Shown one piece after another: positions 26,201 to 34,052 of a stretch of 64,000 nucleotides of DNA. Under the pieces are notes generated by a model. That model was not told where the DNA came from and did no database searches. It worked only from the letters and a program-made list of their open reading frames with translations. Every line of letters begins with the position of its first letter. Within the stretch, counting starts at the first letter, position 1. Origin of the DNA: Bordetella trematum. GTDB lineage: Bacteria; Pseudomonadota; Gammaproteobacteria; Burkholderiales; Burkholderiaceae_B. The stretch is taken from positions 291,490 to 355,489 of the forward strand of contig NZ_FKBR01000006.1 of NCBI RefSeq assembly GCF_900078335.1, read 5' to 3'. The translations under genes and the position numbers were made by a program.

Positions 26201-29200
26201 TGCGCGAAGCATCGGCAGCCCTGCGCGAACGATCGGCCAGATACACCCTCGGCATCATCGTGCGATGGCCGTTGACATTCTGCAACTCGTACCAGACGAT
26301 GTCTTTCTGCAAGCCCTCGCGCTGCGCCTTGGTCAGCGGCGTACCGACGGTCAGGCCAAGACGCTTGGATTCCTCCCCGCCGTTGTCCATCAGCACCTTG
26401 ACTCCTTGCGCGCCGCTGTTCCCCATCCTGCCCTGCGCCCCGCCCAGCAGGCGCTCATACATCTCGCGCACGAGCATGGAATCGAAGTAGTTGTCGCCGC
26501 TGACATACAGCCCTTTCCGCGGCTCGTACTTCATCAGTTTGAAGAAGTACTCCGAGCCGTAGTAGTCTTTCTGGTTGACATACTTCAGGCGGGTTTCGTA
26601 GATCGGCTTGGGCACCTCCGGCTTCTGCTCGGCGGCAGCCTCGAGAAGGAGGTCGCGCTTGACGCGGCGCGCCTTGGGTGTCTGCCCGGCCTGGGATGCA
26701 ACCTCTTGCTTGCCTTCGGCGCCCACGCGCGCAAACAGGAAACGATTGCCCAGCAAGCTGCGCAGGGCCGGATCGATCGCGCCCACGCCATTGCCCAGCG
26801 CAAAGCTCGCATCCAGGGTGCCGTCGATGATGGGCACCTCCGCCTGCCCGATCTGGGCCACCTGGGGACGCTGCCCCTCCAGACGGGCGCGCTGGGCGTC
26901 CTGGCTGCTGTTGGATCCCATGGAAACCGAGCCGCCGCTCAGGTCGACCCCCTTGCGGCCAGCCATCACGGTCTGGCTTGCCGGGTAGAAGTCCAGCGTG
27001 GCGCCACGCGTGCCGGCCTTGAATTCGCGCCAGCGCTGGGCCATTTCATTCGGCTTCAGCCCGCGCCAATCCGCACCCAGCACATTGGCCATGACGTGAT
27101 TGAGCAGCGGCGCCTGCGACATGTTGGCCGCAGCCAACACCGGCCCGAGGCTGTCCGTCAGGTTATATCGATACCACCACAGGTTACGCTCGCGCTTGGC
27201 ATCGCCCAGGATGAATTCCAGCATGTTGTAGAGCGAACCATGCTTGACCAGATCGCCATGGGCAATGGCGCCCTTGTCCTGGAGCCAGGTTTCATAGGTG
27301 CCGGTGTTCATCTTCAGGTAGTCCATCAGCCCCAAGGGACGGAATAGCGACTCGTTGGAGATGTTGCCCTTGGCCTTGAGCGTGCCGTCGGCCAGCATGA
27401 TGCCCTGATTACGGACTGTAGGCGTGGCCGCGCCCGGCTTCGATTTCTGATTGATCTCGATATCGCCGCCGGCGCGCATCACGCCTTGCTTGACGCTCAG
27501 GTCGGCCTCGGGTTTGCGCACATCGAAGCCGAAAATCTCGGTATGACGCCAGCGGCCGACGGTCCAGTAGCCCAGCGAATTGGAGGTCGTGACCTTTTCT
27601 TTGGCTGACTCGCTGACCCAGACCTTGCCCGACAGGGTGGAGAGATTCTCGATGGTGGGCGCATCGATGATGAGATTCTGCTTGGCCTCGATGCGGCCGC
27701 TGTGATTCCTGACCCCGTTCTTGGCTACCAGCTCGATATTGCCGGCCTGGGTCAGCATCCAGGCGTCGGCCTGATTGCTGATGTCCGTGGCATCGATGTC
27801 TATGCCCGTGCCCGACCACATCAGGGCGCCCGCCTCGTTGTTCACCTTGCCCTTGATCTTGAGGCTGAGCTGCTTGGGCGTGGCGATCACCGAGTCGTTG
27901 TTCAGATCGCTGTCGGTGATGTTGAGCACGATCTTGCCGGGATTCTGCAAGTCGCTCTTGACGCGCAGCGAGGGCGTGTTGATGGTCAACAAATTATTGG
28001 CCAGCGGCGCCTGGCGCGCCTGGTCCAGCGTCAGGCCCTCGGGATTGATGATGTTCAGGGTCAGGTCATTGCCAGCGCTGAAGATGCCGGTATTGGCGTA
28101 ATCGCGGGTGGTGGCCTTGATATCGTGGGTCGCCTGGATCTTGCCGGCGTTGCGCAGAGCCTCGGTGGTATCGAACGTGCCATCCGTGACCGCCACCCGG
28201 CCGGTGGCCTGGTTGTCCAGCACCCGCGCCTTGAGGGTAAGGCTCTTGCCCATGACCTCGCCCTCGTTGCGCACCTCGCCGTCATTGCTGTTCAGCGTGA
28301 CCGCCTTGGTGGCCTTCAGCATGGCGTTGCTGCCGATATTGCTGATGTTCTTGCCCGTCAGGCTGAGATCGCTTGCCTGCACCTTGCCCTTGTTGACGAT
28401 ATCATCCTGGGCGGTGACCTCGGCCTTGCCCGAAATGCCCATCGTGCCTTCGTTGCTCAGGCTCTTGGCGGCGATCGTGAGCATCGTGCCCTTGATGTCG
28501 CTACCCGTCCCGAGTTGCGCTGCATCCTGGAGGGTCAGCTTGATGTTGCCATTGACTGCGATCTTGCCGTTGGCCTCGAGATCGCGGGCCTGCACGTCGA
28601 GGCTTCCGTTCCGGCCGCGGCCACCGCCGGCGCCGCCTGTGGCGCCGCCGCGATTCTTGGTAATGTCGATGTCACCGGCCAATTTGACCTTTTCGTCGGC
28701 GACGATTTTGGCGACGCCGCCAAACAGCGTCAGCTTGCCCAGGTTGGAAACCGCCTTGCCGCTGGCCATATAGGACTGGCCATTGATGACGCTGCTCTCG
28801 CTGTTCGTGATCACCGGCCGCGAGCCCGCACCCGCGCCACCTGACGCTACGATGCCGCCCATGCTGACCGCGCCCACTGAAGACACCTCGCCGTCGTTGT
28901 CGATGGAGCCATCGGAACTCAAGGACACCGAAGTGCTTCGCGTGCCCGACTCGGTGCCCGACTCTGCGCCCTCCTCGACCAGAGCGGCGATCACGCCAGT
29001 ATTGCTCAGGTTTTTCCTGGCCTGCACACTGGTCACGCCATAGGAGCGCATGGCGAGCTGATTGGAGACCTCGTTGGCCTTAATCTCGAGCATGTCCCTG
29101 GCATTGACCAGGCCCTGGTTATCCAGCTTACCGCTCAGCTCGAGCTTGGTCTTGCCCTGCTTAGAGGCGATCATGCCGCCGTTATTGCTGACGTCCTTGC

Positions 29201-31505
29201 CCTTGATGACGACATCACCCTTATTGGCGCGCAGGCCGGAATCAGAGGCGATGACAGCCCCCTCGATGACCGATTCCTTGCCGTCCTCGCCGATCTTGTA
29301 CACCACAGGCCGGTGCTTGACCTTGCGTACGACCGCACCGTCCTGCTTATCATCACCCAGCAAGCCATAGAGGTCGCCCTGCAACAGCAAGGTGTCCTTG
29401 ATCTGAACATCGACGGCGGGCTGGCCGGCGCTCAGGTCTTCGCCCGTCGCCTCCAGCAGCGCCTTGGAAATAATGGCGTTGTTGCCCTGCAGGACGATCT
29501 GCTTGGCCGAAATATCCTTGTTGATGAAGATCAGGTCTCCGTTGCCCCCTGCGTTCAGGGCCAGCTTGCCGCCCACCGTCGAGCCCCCCTCCGTCGGCTT
29601 GTCGACACCCAGCCAGATGTCGCCGGTCCGGGTAGACAAATTGACGTCACCGCCGACCGCCAGGGTTTCGATGGAGGCAGCACCGCTGGTCCACATATTC
29701 ACAGAGCCGGAGCTGCTGACGCGCCCCATCAGCAGGCGCGATCCGCCGCTGACGTCCATGCCGCCCGCGCCGGTGTCAGCGCTGCCCAGCCTTACGTCGC
29801 CCCCGGACGCGGGGGCCGGTTCGGCAATGGCTTCGGCACTGCGGCGCGAGCGACGGCGCGGCGCCGGCGCTGGCGGCGTTTCCCCGGCCTTGAGCACGGC
29901 CCCATCAGCGCGCAGATTGTTGATGGCAATTCCCTTGCCAGCCAGGGCCGTCAGCTTCTCTGCGATGGCCAGGTCGCCCAGCAGCAGATCCTCGCCTGCG
30001 GCCACTTTGAGGCTGCGCCCTGCCGTCAGGCTCGCCTGGTCCAGCTTGATACTGCCGCGCCCGGCCTGCAGCAGCACTTCCGTGCCGCTCGCAGCCGGCT
30101 TGGCAGAGGTGGCCGGAGGGCTTGCCGCGGCGCCCGCCGCGGACTCTGCGGGCCCCAGTTGCAGATAACCGATGTTCAGGTCCGTACCAGCGCGCAAGCG
30201 CGCGGTGCCGTCATCGGCCTGCAGTTCCTTGATCTCGATGCGCTGAGCGCCATCGATATCGACGCCGCCATCGGCCTGCAGCAGCCCGGCCCAGACGTCG
30301 CCGCCCGCCTTGGCCTGCAGGCCATGGCTGGTCGCCGCCGCGCCCACGGTGAGATTCTTGCCGGCGGTCAGTGCAAGATTGCGGCCGTTGGCGGTCGCCA
30401 GGGACAGGTCGCGCCCCGCCTCCGCATCGATCTGCCCGGTAGCCAGGACCAGCCGGCCGTCGACGCTTTCGCCGGCGCGCAGCACGACGTCGCCCGCGCG
30501 GGCCGTGCCCAGGGTGATGTTGCCCGCAGCATCAATGAAAAGGTTTTCAGGCGCGGACAAGCTTCCGGGCAAGCGTACGCCCATACCCGAATCGGTGGCC
30601 ACCAGCATGACGGAGGAACCGTACATCGAGCCGGCCGCCGCACCATCGATGGCATAGCCGGAGGCCGCTTCGGCGCTGCCCGCCCCGGCATCATCCGACA
30701 AGCGCTTGCCGGTCGCCGCGTCGAAACGACCCGTGCCGGCCACCGCCAGCAACGCGGCACCCTTGCCTTCGCCGGTGTGCGCCACCGGGCCATCAACACG
30801 GATCAGCTTGGCGATCATGTCGAAGGTTTTCAGGCCGTCGGTATTGACGCCGCCCGCGCCCACCGTGATCCGCCCGCCCTCGACCTGAAAGCCCATCTTG
30901 CCATCATTGAGCCAGGGACGCCCGGAGGTGAGCGTCAGGCCGGTGGCGTTATAGGTGCTCAGGCCGTCGGCAGTGATTCCATTGGGGTTGGCGATGAAAA
31001 GATGGCTCGGGCCGCCGAAGACCTCCAGGGTGCCCTGCAGCCGGCTGCTCTGGGTGCCGGTGACCTCGGCCAGAATGCCGGTTGCCATTTTGTCGCCCAA
31101 CCGCGGGTTCTTGCTTACCTGACCGGCAATGTGCGAACGACCATCCACCAGACTGTTGTTGAACACGGCGCCCGGATTGCTGGTGTCGAACTGCTTGAAT
31201 TTGTTGTGCGACAGGCCCTGGGCATTCGGGGCGTTGATGTTGATCAGGGGCACGCCCGAGGCCGACTTGCTGACGTCCGGACCTTCGCGCCCGTCCGTTA
31301 CGATCTGGGCGAAGGCCGGCGCGATGGCGGCCAGCCCGAAGGCCCCGAGCATGGCGCGCGACAGGCCGGCAAGACGGAACAGCGAGGCCATGCCGTGGCG
31401 TGCGCGACGACCGGACTTCTTGCGGCCGACGGCGTTGACTTCTGCGATGGGCACATACATGCCACGCACTTTGTTGAATACCAGGCGGTAAAGGTTAGTG
31501 TTCAA
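23226..31505 (-). CDS. fhaB: filamentous haemagglutinin-like TpsA adhesin
   Basis: Giant secreted adhesin exported by FhaC. The TTG at 31505 is chosen because it starts MNTNLYRLVFNKVRGM, the extended signal peptide region of FhaB, and AAGAAGGTGG lies six bases before it. Cleavage is likely after AFA near residue 66. A TPS domain follows (NKFKQFDTSNPG, IANPNGI), then long beta-helix repeats, a conserved central block (YYGSEYFFKLMKYEPRKGLYVSGDNYFDSMLVRE) and the C-terminal prodomain: a proline/lysine-rich tract (about residues 2610-2660) and an about 97-residue end, ALGGRYEVQ...YRLTYRTE, like that of B. pertussis. At 2759 residues it is about 800 shorter than B. pertussis FhaB. I found no RGD tripeptide. 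Confidence 0.95.
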   Translation of the reverse strand: MNTNLYRLVFNKVRGMYVPIAEVNAVGRKKSGRRARHGMASLFRLAGLSRAMLGAFGLAAIAPAFAQIVTDGREGPDVSKSASGVPLININAPNAQGLSHNKFKQFDTSNPGAVFNNSLVDGRSHIAGQVSKNPRLGDKMATGILAEVTGTQSSRLQGTLEVFGGPSHLFIANPNGITADGLSTYNATGLTLTSGRPWLNDGKMGFQVEGGRITVGAGGVNTDGLKTFDMIAKLIRVDGPVAHTGEGKGAALLAVAGTGRFDAATGKRLSDDAGAGSAEAASGYAIDGAAAGSMYGSSVMLVATDSGMGVRLPGSLSAPENLFIDAAGNITLGTARAGDVVLRAGESVDGRLVLATGQIDAEAGRDLSLATANGRNLALTAGKNLTVGAAATSHGLQAKAGGDVWAGLLQADGGVDIDGAQRIEIKELQADDGTARLRAGTDLNIGYLQLGPAESAAGAAASPPATSAKPAASGTEVLLQAGRGSIKLDQASLTAGRSLKVAAGEDLLLGDLAIAEKLTALAGKGIAINNLRADGAVLKAGETPPAPAPRRRSRRSAEAIAEPAPASGGDVRLGSADTGAGGMDVSGGSRLLMGRVSSSGSVNMWTSGAASIETLAVGGDVNLSTRTGDIWLGVDKPTEGGSTVGGKLALNAGGNGDLIFINKDISAKQIVLQGNNAIISKALLEATGEDLSAGQPAVDVQIKDTLLLQGDLYGLLGDDKQDGAVVRKVKHRPVVYKIGEDGKESVIEGAVIASDSGLRANKGDVVIKGKDVSNNGGMIASKQGKTKLELSGKLDNQGLVNARDMLEIKANEVSNQLAMRSYGVTSVQARKNLSNTGVIAALVEEGAESGTESGTRSTSVSLSSDGSIDNDGEVSSVGAVSMGGIVASGGAGAGSRPVITNSESSVINGQSYMASGKAVSNLGKLTLFGGVAKIVADEKVKLAGDIDITKNRGGATGGAGGGRGRNGSLDVQARDLEANGKIAVNGNIKLTLQDAAQLGTGSDIKGTMLTIAAKSLSNEGTMGISGKAEVTAQDDIVNKGKVQASDLSLTGKNISNIGSNAMLKATKAVTLNSNDGEVRNEGEVMGKSLTLKARVLDNQATGRVAVTDGTFDTTEALRNAGKIQATHDIKATTRDYANTGIFSAGNDLTLNIINPEGLTLDQARQAPLANNLLTINTPSLRVKSDLQNPGKIVLNITDSDLNNDSVIATPKQLSLKIKGKVNNEAGALMWSGTGIDIDATDISNQADAWMLTQAGNIELVAKNGVRNHSGRIEAKQNLIIDAPTIENLSTLSGKVWVSESAKEKVTTSNSLGYWTVGRWRHTEIFGFDVRKPEADLSVKQGVMRAGGDIEINQKSKPGAATPTVRNQGIMLADGTLKAKGNISNESLFRPLGLMDYLKMNTGTYETWLQDKGAIAHGDLVKHGSLYNMLEFILGDAKRERNLWWYRYNLTDSLGPVLAAANMSQAPLLNHVMANVLGADWRGLKPNEMAQRWREFKAGTRGATLDFYPASQTVMAGRKGVDLSGGSVSMGSNSSQDAQRARLEGQRPQVAQIGQAEVPIIDGTLDASFALGNGVGAIDPALRSLLGNRFLFARVGAEGKQEVASQAGQTPKARRVKRDLLLEAAAEQKPEVPKPIYETRLKYVNQKDYYGSEYFFKLMKYEPRKGLYVSGDNYFDSMLVREMYERLLGGAQGRMGNSGAQGVKVLMDNGGEESKRLGLTVGTPLTKAQREGLQKDIVWYELQNVNGHRTMMPRVYLADRSRRAADASRKQGGAVVASGGAVTIKTGGADVNLVNAGVQGKTVTVDAGKGNLTFASTGGVRGGVMAEDEAVLKGKDIFLAGGRVKGKDVNLTAERNLEVLGSLGYDDKGALTLREDSPQVVAADQAIVKAERLATQGASLSAGKTLDIAATNVNLGTAREVESTYSFNVRHGLGEAFAALSQSITTEQSASASERGSSLAAGKLKLKTSGDLSITGGAIQADQSDIQVGGDLTLKAASADLWAQTKNDTRELFASASAGAAGFQAEAKAGTEQGITASTSRGTKAGAFAGYGINVRSEEATLSGKVHSNGQLNVGSGSIKVAGTADLGGADINSDRFEAKGNADKLSISASDIKTTKAVDVINNETSYSSFTSSPEAYVNSSLLTTISRFGDMIGQAVDEPGRQVDPLLAIGMAATEATQLIFGDTIAAGVTNSLSGSWGNKSSTSTRENTQKFGGNIDLVATKGDINLKGAQFAGGQEVGLTAKGAVTLEAAKSTTKSFAQDHTVTVAANANAGANAVMATAGVGFSATLSGNHSVTNENSTTYQNASIDAGRVNIKSGGDTTLRGATINTTGATKIASGGSLNVESLQDETNVEKNGGSWSAGASLSFNTKTKVAVAPTAGFTVEHHHQREKAVKQQSGITSGGALDVKAKDDINLKGAHLLAQGGQSSIKAGGKIRAEEVKDVTDIDGGKGGLSIGLNTTTGMIMLNGQYARDKRDHREVINKATIDVGDPARVKAGQGISGPLNTDGKQLTKKTVESLYAGGESEVSLAVGSFKRKKKVVEDVEPPVSRRDSVDGPPPSRRDSVDDDQPPPPPPPPGSRTVDDPPRPKWDDYKRPDPPVFVDVDEVIYPPIKEEVKHDVRPKPKPKPKPKPEPKPKPKPKPEPKPEPKPKPKPTPKPKPKALGGRYEVQKQVKVAQSQVAKINQMQDVRGKLKEPVTLTFETPDGPKTFTITKRDQVMNLNNLVVKSKPPQGPLQRFKIHVEDVGGKNYRLTYRTE
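23517..23640 (-). repeat. Lys-Pro/Glu-Pro coding repeat in fhaB
   Basis: Tandem degenerate hexanucleotides encode about 40 residues of alternating KPKP and KPEP in the FhaB prodomain. The repetition makes this stretch a candidate for length variation between strains. Confidence 0.8.
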
Positions 31506-31775
31506 GGCGAGCCACCTTCTTGTCGAGGATGGGCACGAGAATCCGGCTTGAATCGGGATTCCGTGAATTGGATTTAGGGCTGCTGAGAGTATGAATTTCG
31601 ACCCGGGATGGCCGCAGCCAGCGGGAACGTGTTCACTCGTAGGCGTCTTCCTATTCGTAATCCATCGCCCATGCCTCGCGGTTTCCGAGCGCTGGCGCCT
31701 TGAATTCGTCCGACGGGCGTATGATGTCCGCCGACGCGCCCCCACGAGGCGCGCATCCCTATCGAGGAGACAGCC
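31506..31775. promoter_or_regulatory. divergent control region, fhaB / EamA transporter
   Basis: 270 bases that must hold the fhaB promoter. TTCCTATTCGTAA at about 31648-31660 resembles half of a BvgA heptad pair (consensus TTTCCTA), but I could not define a convincing inverted pair or core promoter. In B. pertussis bvgA faces fhaB here; in this window the neighbour is a transporter. Confidence 0.35.
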
Positions 31776-32717
31776 ATGCAGCGGGCATATCGCAATCCGG
31801 CGCCGGGCGTTGCCCCGGCCCTTGCCGCCGGAAAGCCTTTGCTGGGCATTCTGCTGCTGATCCTGTCCGTCACCACCCTGTCCTGCCTGGACGGCAGCGG
31901 CAAATGGGTCATGAGCGCCGGTGTGCCGCTGCTGATCCTCTGCTGGGTCCGCTATGTGGTTCACATAGCCCTGGTGCTGGGGCTGGTGCTACCCGCGCGT
32001 GGCCGCCGCGTACTGCGAGCCCGCCTTCCGCGCGATCAACTGCTGCGCGGCGCGGCCATGCTCTGCGCCACCCTGATGTTCTTCAATACGTTGCGCTATC
32101 TGCACCAGGCCGAAGCCACGGCGATCAACTTCCTGGCCCCCATGCTGGTGTTGCTGGTGGCGCCCTGGCTGCTGCGCGAACCGCCACGCCTGTCGCGCTG
32201 GATCGCCTGCGCGGTGGCTTTCGCGGGGGTGCTGATCGTGATCCGGCCGGGCGGCGGCCTGGATCCGGTGGGCGTGCTGTCGGGTTTGGGCACGGCGGTC
32301 TGTTTTGCCGCCCAATTCGTCCTGACGCGCCGGGTCGCCGCCGATGACCCGTATACCTCGTTGATCTGGAGCGGTTCGGTAGGCGCGGCCTGCCTGACGC
32401 TGGCGCTGCCCTTCACGCTGCCTGCAGCGCTGCCGGTGCTGGCCGAGCTGAACGGGACTACCTGGGCATTGCTGCTGTCGACCGGTGTCTCAGGCGCCAT
32501 GGGCCACCTGTTGCAGATACAGGCCTACCGCCATGCGCCGGCCTCCACCCTCGCGCCCTTCGTGTACCTGCAGATCGTGAGCGCCACGGCGGTCGGCTGG
32601 TTGTTCTGGGGGCACTTCCCGGATGCATTGACCTGGCTGGGCATCGCCATCATCTGTGGCAGCGGCATGGTGACCGGGATGCTGGAATGGCGCCGGGCAC
32701 GCCGGGCGCGACCCTGA
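31776..32717 (+). CDS. EamA/DMT-family transporter
   Basis: Inner-membrane exporter-like protein of the drug/metabolite superfamily, 313 residues with ten predicted helices in two EamA repeats. Recognisable features are the FFNTLRYLHQAEATAINFLAPMLV stretch of the first repeat and AYRHAPASTLAPFVYLQIV of the second, where EamA proteins typically have xxAxxxSAAxxSxxxxxxPV. A ribosome site (GAGGAGA) precedes the ATG. Substrate unknown; relatives export amino acids or metabolites. It converges with the ABC ATPase gene. Confidence 0.87.
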   Translation: MQRAYRNPAPGVAPALAAGKPLLGILLLILSVTTLSCLDGSGKWVMSAGVPLLILCWVRYVVHIALVLGLVLPARGRRVLRARLPRDQLLRGAAMLCATLMFFNTLRYLHQAEATAINFLAPMLVLLVAPWLLREPPRLSRWIACAVAFAGVLIVIRPGGGLDPVGVLSGLGTAVCFAAQFVLTRRVAADDPYTSLIWSGSVGAACLTLALPFTLPAALPVLAELNGTTWALLLSTGVSGAMGHLLQIQAYRHAPASTLAPFVYLQIVSATAVGWLFWGHFPDALTWLGIAIICGSGMVTGMLEWRRARRARP

Positions 32718-32725
32718 GCCTCAGG
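32713..32725. terminator. hairpin built from two facing stop codons
   Basis: CCTGA - GCC - TCAGG: each arm contains the TGA stop of one of the convergent genes. The stem is short (5 bp), so the effect on transcription is uncertain. Confidence 0.35.
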
Positions 32726-33401
32726 CCTGCAGCCGACCGCCTGCCAGCACGAGCTGGCGATCGCAGCGTGCAGCCAGCCCGCGGTCATGGGTCACCAGCA
32801 CCAGGGTGACCCCCTGCTCGCGCTGCATATCGAACATCAGTTCGATGATGGTCTGGCCGGTCGCGGCATCCAGACTGCCGGTCGGCTCATCGGCCAGCAG
32901 CAAGGCCGGCTGCACCACAAAGGCACGCGCCAGCGACACCCGCTGCTGCTCGCCTCCCGACAAGGTTCGCGGATAGTGATTCAGGCGCTCGCCCAGACCC
33001 ACCCGCTGCAGCATCTGACGTGCCGCCTGGCTGGTCTGGGCGGCCGGCTGGCCTGCCAGTTCCAGGGGCAGCATTACATTTTCAAGCGCCGTCAGATTGG
33101 GCAGCAACTGGAACGACTGGAACACAAAACCGAGCTGCCGGGCGCGCAGCCGCGCGCGACCGTCCTCATCCAGCGCGAAGATATCCTGACCGGCCAGCCG
33201 CACGGTGCCGCTTGAGGGAACGTCAAGCCCGGCCAGCAGTCCGAGTAAAGTGGATTTGCCGGATCCGGAACTGCCGGTGATCGCCACGGCCTCGCCATGG
33301 CCAACCGTAAAATCCAGTGTATCGAGTATCGTGAGCTCGCCGGCCGCGTCCGCGACGCGCTTGCCCAGACCAACGACTTCTATTGCCTTGTTGCTATCCA
33401 T
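32721..33401 (-). CDS. ybbA: YbbA/LolD-like ABC transporter ATPase
   Basis: ATP-binding subunit of 226 residues with Walker A GSSGSGKST, Q-loop FVFQSFQLLPNLTALENV, signature LSGGEQQR, Walker B LLLADEPTGSLD and the H-loop VTHD. It belongs to the MacB/LolD/YbbA group. As in E. coli it diverges from tesA. The ATG at 33401 overlaps the tesA ATG within a CATG. No permease gene follows (the next gene is convergent and unrelated), so its membrane partner is missing from this locus. GGGTG precedes the start. Confidence 0.88.
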   Translation of the reverse strand: MDSNKAIEVVGLGKRVADAAGELTILDTLDFTVGHGEAVAITGSSGSGKSTLLGLLAGLDVPSSGTVRLAGQDIFALDEDGRARLRARQLGFVFQSFQLLPNLTALENVMLPLELAGQPAAQTSQAARQMLQRVGLGERLNHYPRTLSGGEQQRVSLARAFVVQPALLLADEPTGSLDAATGQTIIELMFDMQREQGVTLVLVTHDRGLAARCDRQLVLAGGRLQA

Positions 33402-34050
33402 GCACCCGATTTTCCGTTTTGTATCCGTATTGATGGTGTCGGCCGCCACGCTGCCCGCCGCCCACTCACAGACCGACCCCGCGCCGGCCGTGCTTCTGGT
33501 GGTGGGCGACAGCCTGTCGGCCGAGTATGGTCTCAAACGCGGCAGCGGCTGGGTGGCCCTGCTGACGCAGCGGCTTTCCGAACAATACCCGAATTATCAG
33601 GTCGTCAATGCCAGCATCAGCGGCGACACCACCAGCGGGGGAAAAAGCCGCCTGCCCTCCCTGTTGACGCGACACCAGCCTCAGATCGTTTTGCTTGAGC
33701 TGGGTTCCAACGATGCGCTGCGCGGGCTGTCTCTGGCCATGACGCAGCAGAATCTCGAATCCATGACGCGCCAGATCAAGGCTGCCGGGGCACGTCCCTT
33801 GCTGGTCGGCATGCAGATACCGCCCAACTATGGACGCCAATACAGCGAACGTTTCGCCCAGGTGTTCAAAGATGTGGCGGACAAGGAAAACGCCCGGCTG
33901 GCGCCATTCCTTCTGGATGGAATGGCAACAGACCGGGCGCAATTTCAAGCTGATGGGATCCACCCCAACGAGGCGGCCCAGCCGGCCCTGCTCGACAATG
34001 TCTGGCCGAGCCTGGAGCCGCTGCTGAAAGATCAGCCTTCGGCTGGCTGA
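33400..34050 (+). CDS. tesA: periplasmic thioesterase/arylesterase TesA
   Basis: SGNH-family hydrolase acting on acyl-CoA and other esters in the periplasm. The 216-residue precursor has a signal peptide (FRFVSVLMVSAATLPAAHS), block I GDSLSAEYGL with the nucleophilic Ser, block II Gly in SISGDTTSGG, block III GSNDALRG and the catalytic DGIHP near the C-terminus. Placement opposite ybbA is the same as in E. coli. The start has no clear ribosome site; in-frame TTG codons lie just upstream. The 3' end overlaps ppiD by 19 bases. Confidence 0.93.
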   Translation: MHPIFRFVSVLMVSAATLPAAHSQTDPAPAVLLVVGDSLSAEYGLKRGSGWVALLTQRLSEQYPNYQVVNASISGDTTSGGKSRLPSLLTRHQPQIVLLELGSNDALRGLSLAMTQQNLESMTRQIKAAGARPLLVGMQIPPNYGRQYSERFAQVFKDVADKENARLAPFLLDGMATDRAQFQADGIHPNEAAQPALLDNVWPSLEPLLKDQPSAG

Positions 34051-34052
34051 TC
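34030..34052. terminator. hairpin over overlapping tesA/ppiD ends
   Basis: GATCAGCC and GGCTGATC pair around a 7-nt loop. The two convergent genes overlap here, and each arm carries a stop codon. No T-tract follows on either strand. Confidence 0.35.

Noticed and set aside
23226..31505. RGD integrin-binding tripeptide expected from B. pertussis FHA
   Set aside because: I read the translation and did not find one; not listed as a feature.
31506..31964. 153-residue upstream extension of fhaB
   Set aside because: Not homologous to FhaB and it overlaps the divergent transporter gene; the conserved signal region starts at 31505.
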